Notes under the pieces: model-generated
Database searches by the model: none
Told to the model about the DNA's origin: nothing
The model's input: only the letters and a program-made list of their open reading frames with translations
From: Dentipellis sp. KUC8613
Lineage: Eukaryota > Basidiomycota > Agaricomycetes > Russulales > Hericiaceae
DNA length: 64,000 bases
Direction of reading: 5' to 3'
Assembly (NCBI GenBank): GCA_002286715.1
Contig: NSJX01000038.1
Coordinates: forward strand, 124,001 to 188,000
Shown here: positions 1 through 14,298 of the stretch, piece by piece
Position numbering within the stretch: position 1 is the stretch's first letter
How the letters are laid out: the number at the start of each line of letters is the position of its first letter
Translations under genes and position numbers: made by a program

Positions 1-321
1 ATCGCGGATATCTGAGTCTCGAGCTTGTTGAGCTCGGTGATATCCTGATATCTCGAATAATGCGTGTCTTGCGCCTCCCGCTCATATATAGACGGGGCGG
101 AAATACAATTGTAAATATGTCTTGTTACATCAATGCCATGTATCATTTACAGTACAGGTTGATCGCTTAGACTCTGCTCTGATCTTCGTTTCCTTCTTCT
201 CGAGCTCTTCCTTCTTGTATACATATCTCCTCGTACGCGTATACCCGACACCCCCTGCGTGTGCGTGATGTTCAGAAGTACGCCTGGAAACAGAGTTACA
301 CGCTCAGAACAATCAGCAGTC
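1..321. other. Gene-free flank
   Basis: No gene, RNA or convincing repeat is seen here. It is the 3' flank of the cyclase gene on the minus strand and may hold its 3' UTR. Short open frames in it look random. Confidence 0.4.
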
Positions 322-2323
322 TCAGGGGCAGCAGATGCGATCACTGACCGCAGCGTTAGGCGGGCTCGCGACGCCCCCGAGGCTGGGATTCGAATCACGA
401 GTCAGCAATCGCTCGACAACAGAGCCAACAATAAGCAATAAGCAATCAGCAATCAGAAGCGCGATTGCCTATGCCGTGACGATGGCGACGCCGGAACATG
501 CACAGTGCACAACACAGAGATGCGGGACACGCACACGTTGAGCGGCCACGAGGAGAAGAAGAACGTGCAGCGCTTCGTCTCCGCGCAGACGTCCGAGAGC
601 GCCTCGACGTCGAAGAACTCGCCTGCGGCGCGGTCGATCGCGGCAGTGTCAGCGTCGATCAGGCGATTAGAGATGCGGCGCGTGCGTCACCTATAGGCAT
701 GCCCCAGAGTCTGATCGAAGGCGGGGGGTGGTCGTGGGCTCTGATCAGCGTCGAGGCTGGAGACGGAGTGCTGGCTAGGGCTTACCCGAGGAGTGTCTGA
801 TCCGGCGGGTCAGCGGGAGATATCGAGTACTACAGACTGTGACTTGTGAGAGGATGCGCGGCAGGACGTACCTGGTGCATGTGGGGGGTGCCCTCTGCTG
901 GTGGCCAGCGCTGAAATAGGATGAGCCGGATTTTGCCTGAGGGTTTAGGGAGATTTACCTCCAAGGCGGGCTGGTCAGACGCGATGGCCGCGAAGTGGTT
1001 GTCCCTACCCACGGGCGCAGGTCTGGGTCAACCTTCATGAAACTGAGCAGGGAAATGGAAGCCAGACCATAGGAATCGCTTCATTTCCTCAGACTGTTCG
1101 ATTCCGGCACTTGGGTTCGCAGGTTCGTCAGGATTCACGCGATACAAAAAAAGAGGAGAGCGAGCTTGCGGGCACGGTACGTACAAGGTCTCCTCGCGCT
1201 CCCGCAGTGCGTTCTTCTCCTCCAAGGTCGTCTTGAAGTACTTCTGGATGAAGCCGACGCGCAGCACGAGAATGTCGCCGCGCCGGAAGGTCACGCCCTC
1301 CTCGCGCGCGCACGCCTCGAGGTCCGCAAGCGGGATCGCGTGCGTGGTCCAGGGGTCGTAGGGGAGGTCTTGGCCGTTCTTCGTGTAGAAGCGTACCATG
1401 TCCAGAAGGACGCCGCGCCCGCAGATGCCGTGCTGGGCCCAATCTGGTCGAGGTGTAAGGTGCGAGAGACGAAGGCAAGAGTGGGGAACGTACTGTGGAT
1501 GCCCAGTTTGATGACCTCGGGGTCGATGTTCAAGGGGTCAGGGAAATTCAGGCCATCCTTAGGGAGGGAATCCACGGGCGTGCTGTACGTCTCTACAGTC
1601 AAAACATGTCCTTAGTGTACCCCGCGTATAAAACATGACTTACTTATTGTAAAGAACCTGGTGCTCAATGACCGGGAAGTGCTTCAACCCGTCCCACTGC
1701 GAACCGGATTGCGTGTTCTAGAAATGTATCGAAAGTAAATCGGTGACTTCAGTTGACGTTCTCTGGTGACCAATGGTATAATAATTATTGACTTACGATG
1801 TGCAGCTCGTCATCGCGCACGCCAGCACCTCCAGACTTGATCCACGACTTATGCTCCGGAATAGCACGTCCGAATGCAGGCTGGAAGGACAAGGTGAGTA
1901 AGCACAGCTGAAGGATAAGATACTATCTACTCACCCTGGAGGGGAATTGGATCGGCCTGCACACATCTCATACTCAATTTCCGAGATCTACAACACAGTC
2001 TATAAATTTTAAACGCACCAATTCAGAGACACGGCTCTTCCCGTCCTATTCCCGCACCCGACGAATTGAGTGTCCAGACCCCCATGTAAACATCAAAATA
2101 ACAAAAGCGACGAAACGTACTTGATCTCTTCCGCGGCGCGCTTCACCACCGCGTCCGTGAGCAGGTTCACCGTGCCCAGCTGGTCCTTCGCGCCCCACAC
2201 CTCCCACGCACAGCCGGGGAAGTTCTTGAAGTTCGGCAGCTGGTCGTACGACGGCAGCGTCTTCTCCTCGTGCGCCGCCGGCCGCCTCAGGTGCTCCGCG
2301 ACGTGTTTCAGCAAATGCGACAT
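322..2323 (-). CDS. Cyclase-family protein (kynurenine formamidase-like)
   Basis: Putative cyclase of the fungal branch of PF04199, a metal-dependent hydrolase family related to kynurenine formamidase; the substrate is not known. Exons read, in order, the start at 2323 with SYDQLPNF and GCAWEVWGAKDQLGTVNLL, then the metal-site region NTQSGSQWDGLKHF near 1690-1730, DLPYDPWTTHAIPLADLEAC near 1310-1370, FRRGDILVLRVGFIQKY near 1240-1285, NHFAAIASDQPALE near 965-1005, RWPPAEGTPHMHQ near 875-915, GEFFDVEALSDVCAE near 590-635, and GGVASPPNAAVSDR ending at the stop at 322. At least six short introns are implied. The last one joins AAC-GT to C-CTC to give NVLGG, with GT and AG ends. The order and motifs match the complete fungal family, so the gene looks intact. 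Precise boundaries of the middle exons are approximate. Confidence 0.85.
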
Positions 2324-2763
2324 CTTGCGGGGGTTTCAGTCAGCGAACGGATGTCAGTACGACTGCGTGCAGGGTTGGAGATAGTGCACCATTGCACGTT
2401 CCCATGTCAAGGCATTTATAACTGCGCCGTGACGGGTGTGTCCGCGGACGAAGGTGCGCCTGGCTCACCTGACTGCACTAGTATGGCCATGGGACGGCGC
2501 GCGCTGGGAGCCCTGCACTAAACTACGATGTGGATCTCACAGGCGGCGTGACACCAGAAGAAGGAAGAACCAATTAGTCATCGACAGTCGCTATATAATT
2601 CAGAGTCTATACGCTGCTAATGTTACGTGGGAGACGCAGCGGCCGCAAAGGACCTGCTAAGTAGTTGTCATTGTCAATGGCGCATGGAAGGACGCTGCTA
2701 GTAGGCTGTCAGGACGGCCCGCAGAATCAGACCTTCTGGGTGGAATACTCGGGGTACAAGGGC
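2324..2763. other. Intergenic region between cyclase and PRP4 kinase
   Basis: About 440 nt with no supported gene. It is the promoter side of the cyclase gene and the 3' side of the kinase gene, both on the minus strand. Confidence 0.4.
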
Positions 2764-5454
<2,691 letters not shown>

Positions 5455-5671
5455 TGTAGGACGATATTGGGTTTTACGGGCACCGCACGATAACAAAAGA
5501 GAAAGGATACAGAAAGGGGAGCAGAAACCCGAGGGAGGCTCAGAGAGAAAGTGTAGGAGGCTACGGCTCGTGGTGGATGACCTGAAAGTCTACCCGCCCG
5601 TTGTTTGCGTGAGTGTACATTTTTCCCTTCACGCTGCAGCTCTCGGTAGCATAAAATTTCAGAAACAATAT

Positions 5672-5778
5672 GGGCGTGTGGCGCAGCGGTTAGCGCGTCT
5701 GCTTTGCATGTTCAATAGTAGTTGCGGAAGCCATTACATACTTGCAGAAGGCCAAGGGTTCAAATCCCTTCTCGTCCA
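5672..5778 (+). tRNA. tRNA-Ala (anticodon UGC) with a 34-nt intron
   Basis: The cloverleaf can be drawn directly. The acceptor strand GGGCGTG (5672-5678) pairs with CTCGTCC (5771-5777), with one T-T mismatch and the G3-U70 wobble pair that defines alanine tRNAs. The D arm lies near 5681-5697. The anticodon stem TCTGC/GCAGA encloses anticodon TGC at 5705-5707. An intron (5709-5742) interrupts the loop one base 3' of the anticodon, the canonical place. The T arm AAGGG-TTCAAAT-CCCTT is at 5754-5770 and the discriminator base is A5778. Spliced length is 73 nt. It lies 0.2 kb upstream of the divergent PRP4 kinase gene. Confidence 0.9.
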
Positions 5779-6134
5779 TTTTTTGTGGCACGAGAAATAT
5801 GTTGCTCAACAGTTGCTACGTGCATGAGTGATTGCAAGCCGCCAAGGCAGTATGCGACAGCGTACGCAATGATGACGAGTTGCTCAAGTAGCTCTATGAT
5901 TCTTGTGCGACGCATAACCATGTACGAGTACATGTGCAATATATGAGTCCGAAAATCATGGGACAACAAAAGCTATATAGCTGAATAGATCGTCGCCTCC
6001 GAAGGCAGCCGATCATACAGGAGAGCAACACTGGCAAAGGTGGCATAGCCTAACCCACCCGGTAGACGCCCTGGGCCCCTACGAGCACGTATCCGCTACC
6101 CCCGCCCTCGTCCCAAGAATCAAGAATACGGTCT
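5779..6134. other. Intergenic region downstream of tRNA and Rap1-like gene
   Basis: About 356 nt, AT-richer, no gene recognised. The end of the Rap1-like gene was placed at 6135. A further small exon here cannot be excluded, but no conserved C-terminal sequence is seen. Confidence 0.35.
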
Positions 6135-8594
6135 TCAGCCGCGAGAACGAAGCTTGCGCGCCCTCGTCCCCGGAGGAGGAACGTACGGCTCGGCCCTCGC
6201 ATGCCGCTCCCTCTCCTCAATGTGCGCCCGCGCGCTCGTGTTCGGCGACGGGAACAGCTCCTCCTCAGACGGCGTCGGAATGCGAGGCCGGGATCTCAGA
6301 CTCCTCGTCGAGGGCTCGGTCGGAGGATTGCGCCTGGCAGGCCGGGGGGTCAGCATATTGTCGACCCACAATTCCTCTTGATCGGAGTCGGAGTCCAGTT
6401 CTGCGTCGTCCGTGAGTACGCTGCTTCCGGCCTCCTCGTCTGCGACTAGCGCCGCGGCCTGCTCCTCGGAGCTCGCACTGGGAATTTCTGTAGCTGTGGT
6501 TGAGCGTAGTGGAGGAAACTCGGACTCCGGTTTACGCACCTTCCTCCTCAGCTTCGGCGTCTCTCTCCTCAGAGCCTACTTCGGACTCTTCTTCTTCGCC
6601 ATCCTGTACGTCCTGGGGCTCTTCGGGTACCTCCGCGTTTTCCACCACCTCTTCCTCTTCCTCTTCCTCTTCGGGTTCCATAATTTCCTCCTGGACCGCA
6701 GGCATGGGCACGGCTTTGCTCCTCCCCCTTGCCATGCGACGGGAGGGAAGAGGCATCTCGACAGGCTGTACGCTAGCCGAGCGCGAGCGTGCACGTGTCA
6801 TGCGACGGGTTACCTCTACTACAGGCCGTTTCCGGCCCCGAGTCTGCCTCTTTCCTTTGCCCTGGAATTCGACAAGCCACAACGGATCCGTTCAGATCAC
6901 GCACAGATGATGTATGGTGCAAAGGAAGCATACCTTGGGCGAGGGAGTAGCTTCCGCCGCTACTTCTTCCTCGGACTCCTCGCGAGCGGGGAGTGGTTGG
7001 GTCGGATTGACGAGGGTCATCTGGGAGTTGTCGGGAGGGGCTGCCGCCTTGCCTTTGCCCTTGGCGATGGGGCGAGGCCTAGGGCGTGTCTTCTGCGGAG
7101 CGACCTGTTCGTCCGGGGCATGCTCTGGCCATTCCGGAGCGAAATTCTCATGATCGCTGTCGAGAGACAGATTAGCAAAGAGCTGTAACAGGCGGTTTCG
7201 GCGTTCACTTACTGGGCACCTTCATACACACCTCCAAGGTCTTTCTGGGGGACACGACGCGCCTTCTTACTAGCAGTCTATCCCAGTGGTCAGTTATCAT
7301 CTAGCGCACTGAGCAAAGAGCTTACAGTCTTCCGCCGCTTTGCAGGCGTAGTGGTCGAGTCGCGCTGCTGGTTCTCTCGTTCGGTCCCAGAGGACCTCCG
7401 TCGCTTTTGACCCACTCGCGCATTCTCAACCTGCGAGTCCTGGTTCTCCCAGTTATCCGAGTTGAACTCTTCTCCCTCTTCTCCCTCCTCCTCTTCCTCT
7501 TCTTCCTCCTCCCGCAGCTCTTTTTGTGCACCGGCGTTTTCCTCGTCCTCTGATTCAATCTCCTTCGCCGGCTCTGGCTCCGGCGTGTCCTCCTCGCCAC
7601 GGATAGGCTCGACCTCGCTGTCGTCAGATTCCATGCCAACGCGGCGACGCTTCAGGCGGTGCTGGCCCTTCCCGGACGCATCCGGAGGATCCTGCTCGAC
7701 GAGTTGGTCGATTATCTTGTCCAGGATATCCTGCTTCATCTTGTAGTGCTGCTTCCATGCCTGCCACGTATGGCGCGCTGCCCAAGGGCACTGGCCGAAC
7801 TTTTCGCACTGCAAAAAAAATAAGATGAGCAGGTCGGGCTGGCGTTTTGTCAGCAGCTCACCCGCTCTACAAGTTCCTTATAAATCTTATTTCCGTTGCG
7901 GCCACCATCGTTTTTGTAGGGTACTTTCGTCGCGATCCAGCGGCAGAGGTTGAGGCGATCTTCTTCGGTGAAAGCCACAGGCCTAGATATCGGTGATATC
8001 GTCAGGGGCGCGAAGGCGCAACATGAGTCTGCACGCACGATCTACGTGGGGCCGAGTTCCCCTGCTTGGGCGCGGTGGTGCCGCCCATGTTGCGGAACTG
8101 AGGCCGGGGGTACAGGACCTTCTTCCGCTCGATGCACTGATCCACCCATCCCGACATATGCACCCACTTGTCCTTCACGATGTCGTACTTGAACTTGAGC
8201 ACATCATAGTGCTTTCTTTTTGTTACCAGGATGATGGCAGCCTTGTTTTCGAGACTCGTGACCTGCCCGCCGTGTGCCTGTACATTGGGTTGCAGGTCAA
8301 TCAGCAATCTGTCGTGTCGCACGAAGAGCGTGGGGTAAGAGAACGTGCCTCAATCTTTTCTGTGAGCCCCTCCGCGCGGTCGTCTGAGATGTCGTAAAGG
8401 AAGAACTTCATCGGCTTCTCTTCTCGAACGAAAAGATCCTGCTCCTGTACGTATGTCAGAAAATCAAACGCGCGGTATATAGATGCGAATGTGCTGACCT
8501 CGGCATCGCTACCACTCCCAGCATCCAGAGGAGACTCCGAACCGTCGTCGCGCTCTTCAACGGAGCGGGTGCGCGCGCGAACTGACCGTGCCAT
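6135..8594 (-). CDS. RAP1: Rap1-like telomere-binding protein (BRCT + Myb)
   Basis: Likely ortholog of Rap1/TERF2IP, a shelterin component. The start MARSVRARTRSVEERDD is at 8594. A BRCT domain follows (about residues 50-150): VREEKPMKFFLYDISDD, then after an intron HGGQVTSLENKAAIILVTKR and a WVHMSGWVDQCIERKKVLYP end typical of the fold. Next is a Myb/Rap1 domain, FTEEDRLNLCRWIATKVPY with GGRNGNKIYKELVER, then after an intron CPWAARHTWQAWKQHYKMKQ and the DILDKIIDQLVEQ helix. The rest, about 7730-6135, is a long low-complexity linker of acidic (EEEEEE) and basic (KRRR) stretches spread over several exons, ending GTRARKLRSRG. I cannot recognise the C-terminal RCT domain of yeast and human Rap1. 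The first intron boundary is unclear because the best phase fit uses a GC donor. Confidence 0.8.
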
Positions 8595-9010
8595 GATGGT
8601 GGTGGAAGCGAGAGTCAGGAGAAAGCGCAGTCGGCTCTCGTGCTGACTAACCCATGACAACCTATTTCACGTGACTGGTCTTGGTTGGGCTGGGTTGGGT
8701 TGAGGTCTTCGGAAAATTTTGCCCCGTTGCCCCTTTCGCTGTTGCAACTAAGCACCTTTTGGGTGTCCTGGTCATTGCATGCTATGATGTGGGTAGCACT
8801 TTCAGTCTCCTTGGGCCATTATCGGCCGATCCCGAAAGACGATCAGCCCTTTGACCCGAGCCTTTACATAGCTCGCGACTTGCGTCGCTTCTCCATCCTT
8901 GTCTCTGCACACGACAACCTCTGGATGCCAACTCTCTCAGAAATTCACATACATCTTCGGCCAAGGACAGAGACACGGGGGAGCTTTGCAGTATCGATTC
9001 TACGGGGAAG
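8595..9010. promoter_or_regulatory. Divergent promoter region between Rap1-like and F-box genes
   Basis: About 416 nt shared by two genes read away from each other. A CACGTG-containing stretch (tttcacgtgactgg) lies near 8667. No TATA box was placed with confidence. Confidence 0.35.
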
Positions 9011-10559
9011 ATGGTGCGCCTCTCAGTCATAGAATTGAACGCGTTCCAAAACTAATGTAACACAGGTGTCTCCCTTCCTCATCCTCAACGAAGATTGCAT
9101 CATCAGTATTGTCGAGCTCCTCGATAAGCATTCACTGCTGAGCTTGGCTCTGACTCATAGAGCCTTCACACTGGCGGTACAAACACGTCTCGTACGAGAC
9201 GTCCGTATCCGGGAAGGCTCAAGTGCACTAAAGCCGTTCTGTCATCTCGTGCGCTCTAAGGATCTATGTCGTCACATCAGGACACTCACCTTTGGAGGCA
9301 CCCGAAGTCTCAGAAGTCGCCCGGCTCGTGAAAGAATGGAAGATATCGCAGAGCTTGGAGAAGTGCTGGAGAAGGCCACTAATCTGAGATCGCTCACCCT
9401 GAGCTCTTATACTGGATACCTCCCATTCGAACCACGGGCAACGGCTGCTTTATCGACCTTGACATCTCTGACGCACCTCGATCTCAATGTTGTCTATTCG
9501 CCCGTGCTACAGGCCCTCCGAAATCTTCACCTTCTCCAATCACTGACTCTTCGGCGCATTTGGGATTCACCAACTCTTTCTGCGGACCTTTCACGTCTGC
9601 TAGCATCATCGGCCGATACATTGACAGAAGTTTCTTTGATGAAACACCTTCGATCCGCGGATGACCGCAATGATGAACCTTTGATAACCTTAGAGGGTTG
9701 CGTCTGCCCTCACGTACACAAGCTGTCTCTGGAGGACATCCTGATCTCGACGAAAAGCTTCGTACATGCTTTCCCAGGCCTGCGAAAACTCTCTTGGGAC
9801 CATCTGCGCGAAGGTCATGCTGGAGAGCATCTCTCCCAGGAAGAATATTCTTACTGGCCACAGCTTCGCTCCCTCACTGGTTCGCTTGCCGCAATCAATG
9901 CTTTGGCGCGCTTCCATCCCGTCCAATTCATCGGTGTGTCCGACCGTATCGACCACGGTGACAAGCTGTCCATACTCCTTGGTGTCCTGCAAAGCTGCCC
10001 TAGCGTCAAAGGCCTCTTTATATCTCTAGATTTGAACGGCGCCATCTTCAACTGGGTATGCGCCAATCTAGGGTTCGCGGCGCCACAGCTTCGCAGCCTC
10101 ACCATGTTCGTCGAATTTAGACCTGATGAGCCAGGGCAGACCGTAATTGAAAGCGTAGGTGACATTTCGTATTCTTGTCGTGTCTAGAATCTCATCCACT
10201 GGTGATAGCTTGCCGGCAGTTATGCTGTGCATAATTTGGCAGTCTTGCGACAACTCCAGCAGCTGTCGATACGGGTTGACGACCCTTACATACGGTCGAC
10301 GAATGGCATACAAACACGTTTCAATGAGAAGGTCGTCGTTGACATGCTGAACGTTCTTCCTAGCGTATTAGACATGAAGTTGACGCTGAGCAGCCTGGAA
10401 AGCGGGATGGAGGCCAAACATCGTCGGGTGCGACCTGGCTCGGACTCGAGAAAGATACAGACTGAATCACATACCTTCTCGGCGAGTGATCCTGCGATGA
10501 CGTCCAGAACACAGGCTTTAGCCATCAGCGAGAGGGAGTCAGCTCAGTTTTTCCTATGA
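9011..10559 (+). CDS. F-box protein with LRR-like repeats
   Basis: Basidiomycete-type F-box protein, expected to recruit targets to an SCF ubiquitin ligase; substrate unknown. The F-box-like helix run FLILNEDCIISIVELLDKHS with LLSLALTHRAFTLAVQTRLV is at the N terminus. Irregular leucine-rich segments follow, for example LRSLTLSSYTGYLP, LTSLTHLDLNVVYSP and LQSLTLRRIWDSP. The main exon opens at 9066 behind an AG acceptor and has no ATG. I therefore propose a 15-nt first exon (ATG at 9011), a 40-nt intron, and a second intron 10159-10242 that joins ESV to VLRQLQQLSIRVDD. The three exons total 475 codons in frame. The first intron is short and its donor (GTCATA) is weak, so the start is the least certain part. 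Confidence 0.7.
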
Positions 10560-10865
10560 ACGGAATATGCAGTATTCGGGTGGTAAAATATAGCATACTG
10601 ACACGTAAATCACGTTGTACTATCTCGTGTATGAATTGTACCACAGTTACAAGCGTTTCATTCCGCACAATCTGCTGTTCAGTATTTTTTCGCTGTGCTA
10701 AAGATGCCGACATGGCTGGAAAGGGTAGCCTGTTGAATAGAGTTGAAGGATCACGTGCCCTAAACGCGTTAAGCCTGTCTGCGAAACTTGGTCTTGACCT
10801 CTTCCACCTCGTCCTTCAGCCTCCAACACGCCATCAACTCGGCAATCCTGCGGGAAACTACCAGG
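10560..10865. other. Intergenic region, promoter of the spindle-pole gene
   Basis: About 306 nt, partly AT-rich. A GATCACGTGCCC motif with CACGTG lies near 10750. No gene is seen. Confidence 0.35.
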
Positions 10866-13800
10866 ATGTCTGCTGCACTCAATATGCGGCCGGACACGTC
10901 GGTGCAGTCGCTTGGCACGCACCCCGATCTCTCCCTGGGCTCCCTTGCATCCGGATTCTCTACACCCGCGAAGTCCATGCGGATACCGTCAAACGCGGCA
11001 CAGTCCTCTTCTGCAGTATTGTCTACCCCATCACCACCCGGTGGGCCGTCGTCTTTGCGCCAGAGAGGCGAGGGTGCTACGCCTGTGGCGCGGAGACTGG
11101 GGCTCTCCAGCCATGAGGAGGAGGAGGATTTGGAGAACGACGTACTCAATACTGCGCAGAGAGAGCGTAAGTGGGAGGACGCTGGTGACACGAGTGCGAA
11201 CGGCCGCGCAAAGCGAGCGCGGTCGAGTGCTGCCGGTGCGAAAGGAGTCAATCTTACGCTCCGGGACCAGGAAAAGGTGCGCATTTATCTCACAGGCGGC
11301 CTTTCGGCGTAGTAAACATCGCAACAGCATATCGACAATCTCAAGAAGGAGAACTTCAACATCAAACTCAAGGTTCATTTCCTCGAGGAGCGCCTTGCGG
11401 AGCTCGCCCCGGACCAGGTGGACGCTGCCCTCAAACAGAACATAAACCTCAAGATCGAAGTGCAGCAGCGCGGCATGGAGCTGAAGAAGCTCCGCAAACT
11501 CGTTCTCGAACTTGAGAAGGAACTGGAGCGCTCGCAGAAGGGTGGTTCCTCCTCTCGTTCGCGGGAACGAGAGCTCGAAGCCCTCCTCGAGGAGCGGGAG
11601 CGCGAGATCCGCGAATTGAGGCGGCGGAGAGCTGTCGGGCCTGAAGATGGTGCACTTCGCGATGCTGAGGAGCGCAACATGGAACTCGAGGAAGAGCTGG
11701 AGAATGTGCGTGGTCTACTCCAGGACAACATGGACGAGCTCGACCGCCTCCGCGATATCGTGGAGAACCGTGGCGACGAAGGTGGGAGCGGTTCCGACGA
11801 GCGCCTTCGCCGGCGCATCGATGACTTGGAGGCTGAGAACGAAGAGCTGAGGTCCGCGCTCGATGAGCATGCGGAAATTATCACGATTCGCGACGACGAG
11901 AAGGAGGATTTGCAGGACCAGAATGAAGCTCTTCGACTCGAGATAGAGGACCTGCAGCGCCGTCGGGAAATGGAGTCTATCGAGCGTAGTCAAAGCCGTG
12001 CGCAGATCCTTGAGGAGCGCGAGGAGCGCGAGGCGGTGGAGGACGACCTGAACGCGCTCAAGGACAAGCTCGCAGCCGCTACAATCGAGTTGCAGCAGAA
12101 GGAAGATGATCTTGGGTTCAAGGAGCAAGAGATTGCGGACTTGGTCTCCGAGCATCGACGGATCCTCGACGATGTCGAGATGGAATGGAAGGGTGAGGTC
12201 GATGAGGGCAAAGCTCAGATCGAAGAACTCCGTGACGTGAGTACATCCCTCATCCATGAAGTCAACCCGGTTGACATTCTCCTAGGCTCTTTCAGACCGG
12301 GACTCCGAGTCAGAAGAACTGCGCATGCAGATCGCTGAGCTCGAGTCCAACACGAACGCGCTGCATGAGAAATTCGAGGCAGCGTTCGCTCACATGGAGC
12401 AGGAAGCTGAGGAGAAGGATGCCGAAATCGCCGCTGCAAATCGCGAAATCGAGCAGCTCGGACAGCGAATCTACGAGCTCGAAGAGGACAACGACGAGCT
12501 CAAACGACTGCATGACCGTGCTCGTGATGAAGAAGCTGTCGAGCGCGACCGACTGGAGGCCCTATCTGCGGCGCTCAAAGACGTATGTATATCTCTTCTA
12601 AAATGTGATTCAGTGCTTACTCGAACAACAACAGCGGGTGGCCGATCTCAAAGGCGAGCTACAGGAGCTCAATGAGATGTACGAAGCATGCACCCAAGAT
12701 ATCACCGCCCATCGCGAACGGCAGGAGCAGCTCGCTCAGCACGTACAAGATCTAGTCGAGGAAGTGCGCAAAGAGCGGGAAACCCGTGAGCGCGTTGAGG
12801 GCAATCTTGACAGGGCTGAACGTCAGCACGAAGCCGACCTCCGACGAGAACGACGTACCCTCGAAGCGAAGGAGTCAGCGCTGCAGAATGCTCTCAACGA
12901 GTTGGCCCGCGCGCAGGCTTTACTCAGTCAGCGGGAGACCGATCTTCAAGCACTGCAAAATGGATTGCAGTCGATGGAAGCGGAGTCGAAGAAGCTGGGC
13001 GAGAGCCACACGACTGCACGATTCTCTCTTCAATTAGAGGTCGACAGGCTCAAGCGCGACCTTGAGCGCCTGGAGGATGAGCTTGCTCGTGCTCGGAAGG
13101 ATCTCGATGATCGAGAGACGAAGAGCCGTGAGCGTGATAGCGTCGTCGACAAGCTCCATGCCGAGAACCGCGATCTTTCCTCTCAGCTCGCCGCCCAGAC
13201 GCAGGCCCGGCTCAATGTGTCTGAGAAGCTAGATACTGCGCAGGCGAATTTGACGGCTGCCGAGTCCGAACTGTCGGCCTTGCGCACCAGAGTGCATGAG
13301 CTCGAGCAACGTTTGTCGAAGGATCAGCGTTCGTTGTTGACTGCTGAGAGCCAGTACAGAGATCAGTTGACAGAGCGGAATACGCTTCTGTTGACGATCT
13401 ACCAGTACATGGACAAGATCCTGGGCGTAGATAAGACACCGGTACGTTTCTGAAGTCACATCTATTGAGGTTCATGGCTCATTTCTATTACAGAAAAAGG
13501 CGGGGCAGGCAGAAACAAAGCCGTTCACCAACTTCGGCGTATTCCACGACAATCTTATCACCAGACTCAAGTCCTTGAGCCAGATTCAGCTGGACTTCGA
13601 CAAACGTGTGAAAGAGGCGGAGATTCGCTACTCTGATAAGCTGACGGACATGAAGAAGCAGCTGGACAACCGGTGGCGACAAATCGATAAATTCGAAGCT
13701 GGGGTCAAGAGCTATGGAGACACTAAGGCTGGGTGGCGTCGTAAGTTAAGTGCCAAGGAAGGCGAATTAGAGGCTGCTAAGGTATGCATTCTTTTTGTGG

Positions 13801-14298
13801 ATATGTGGCGATAATTGAGCCATGGCTTACTCTGATTAGGCCATGAATTCGGAGCTCTCCTCTCAGCTATTGAGCCTCAAGCGCCCGGGTCCTGGCGACT
13901 CCAGTGAAGTTCGCGCGCTGCATGCTCGGGCAAACAACGCCGAGCGACGGCTCACCAATGCGCAGAACCAACTCGCTGCGGCGGAGGAGAAAATGGCCTC
14001 TATGAACCAGAAGACGGTGGTCGCGGATAACAAGTGGGAGGCACGGGTCAAGGAGTATGAGACGAGGCTGCGCGCGGCAGAGGAGAAAGTTAAGCGGGAA
14101 AAGCAAGGGTATAAAGAACGAGTCCTGGAGCTTGAGACTCAGATCAAGTATGCTTTGTCCTCTCTAATATTTTCTCTGTGTTGACTATGTAAACCCAGAT
14201 CGTTGCAGCGGCAGAAGGAGCTTGCAGACAAGCGGAATCAGCAGCTGGCGGATATCGAGTCGAAAGTCCCAAGGTCTTCTTCGTCTCCTGCTCGATGA
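10866..14298 (+). CDS. Centrosomin-type spindle pole body coiled-coil protein (CM1 motif)
   Basis: Ortholog of the Mto1/Pcp1/centrosomin family, which docks gamma-tubulin complexes at microtubule-organizing centres. After a Ser/Pro-rich N terminus (MSAALNMRPDTSVQSLG), the CM1 (Cnn_1N) motif is split by an intron (11277-11327): VNLTLRDQEK, then HIDNLKKENFNIKLKVHFLE and ERLAELAPDQV. A very long coiled coil rich in Glu, Arg, Leu and Gln follows over at least six exons, for example ELKKLRKLVLELEKELER, KRDLERLEDELARARKDL and ARVKEYETRLRAAEEKV. It ends ESKVPRSSSSPAR with the stop at 14298. The ATG at 10866 is the first in frame. A degraded copy of the 12.7-13.1 kb part lies at 19.5-19.9 kb. Confidence 0.88.

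Noticed and set aside
11375..12257. Minus-strand Ser- and Leu-rich frames over the spindle-pole gene
   Set aside because: They are antisense shadows of Glu/Arg/Leu codons of the coiled coil.
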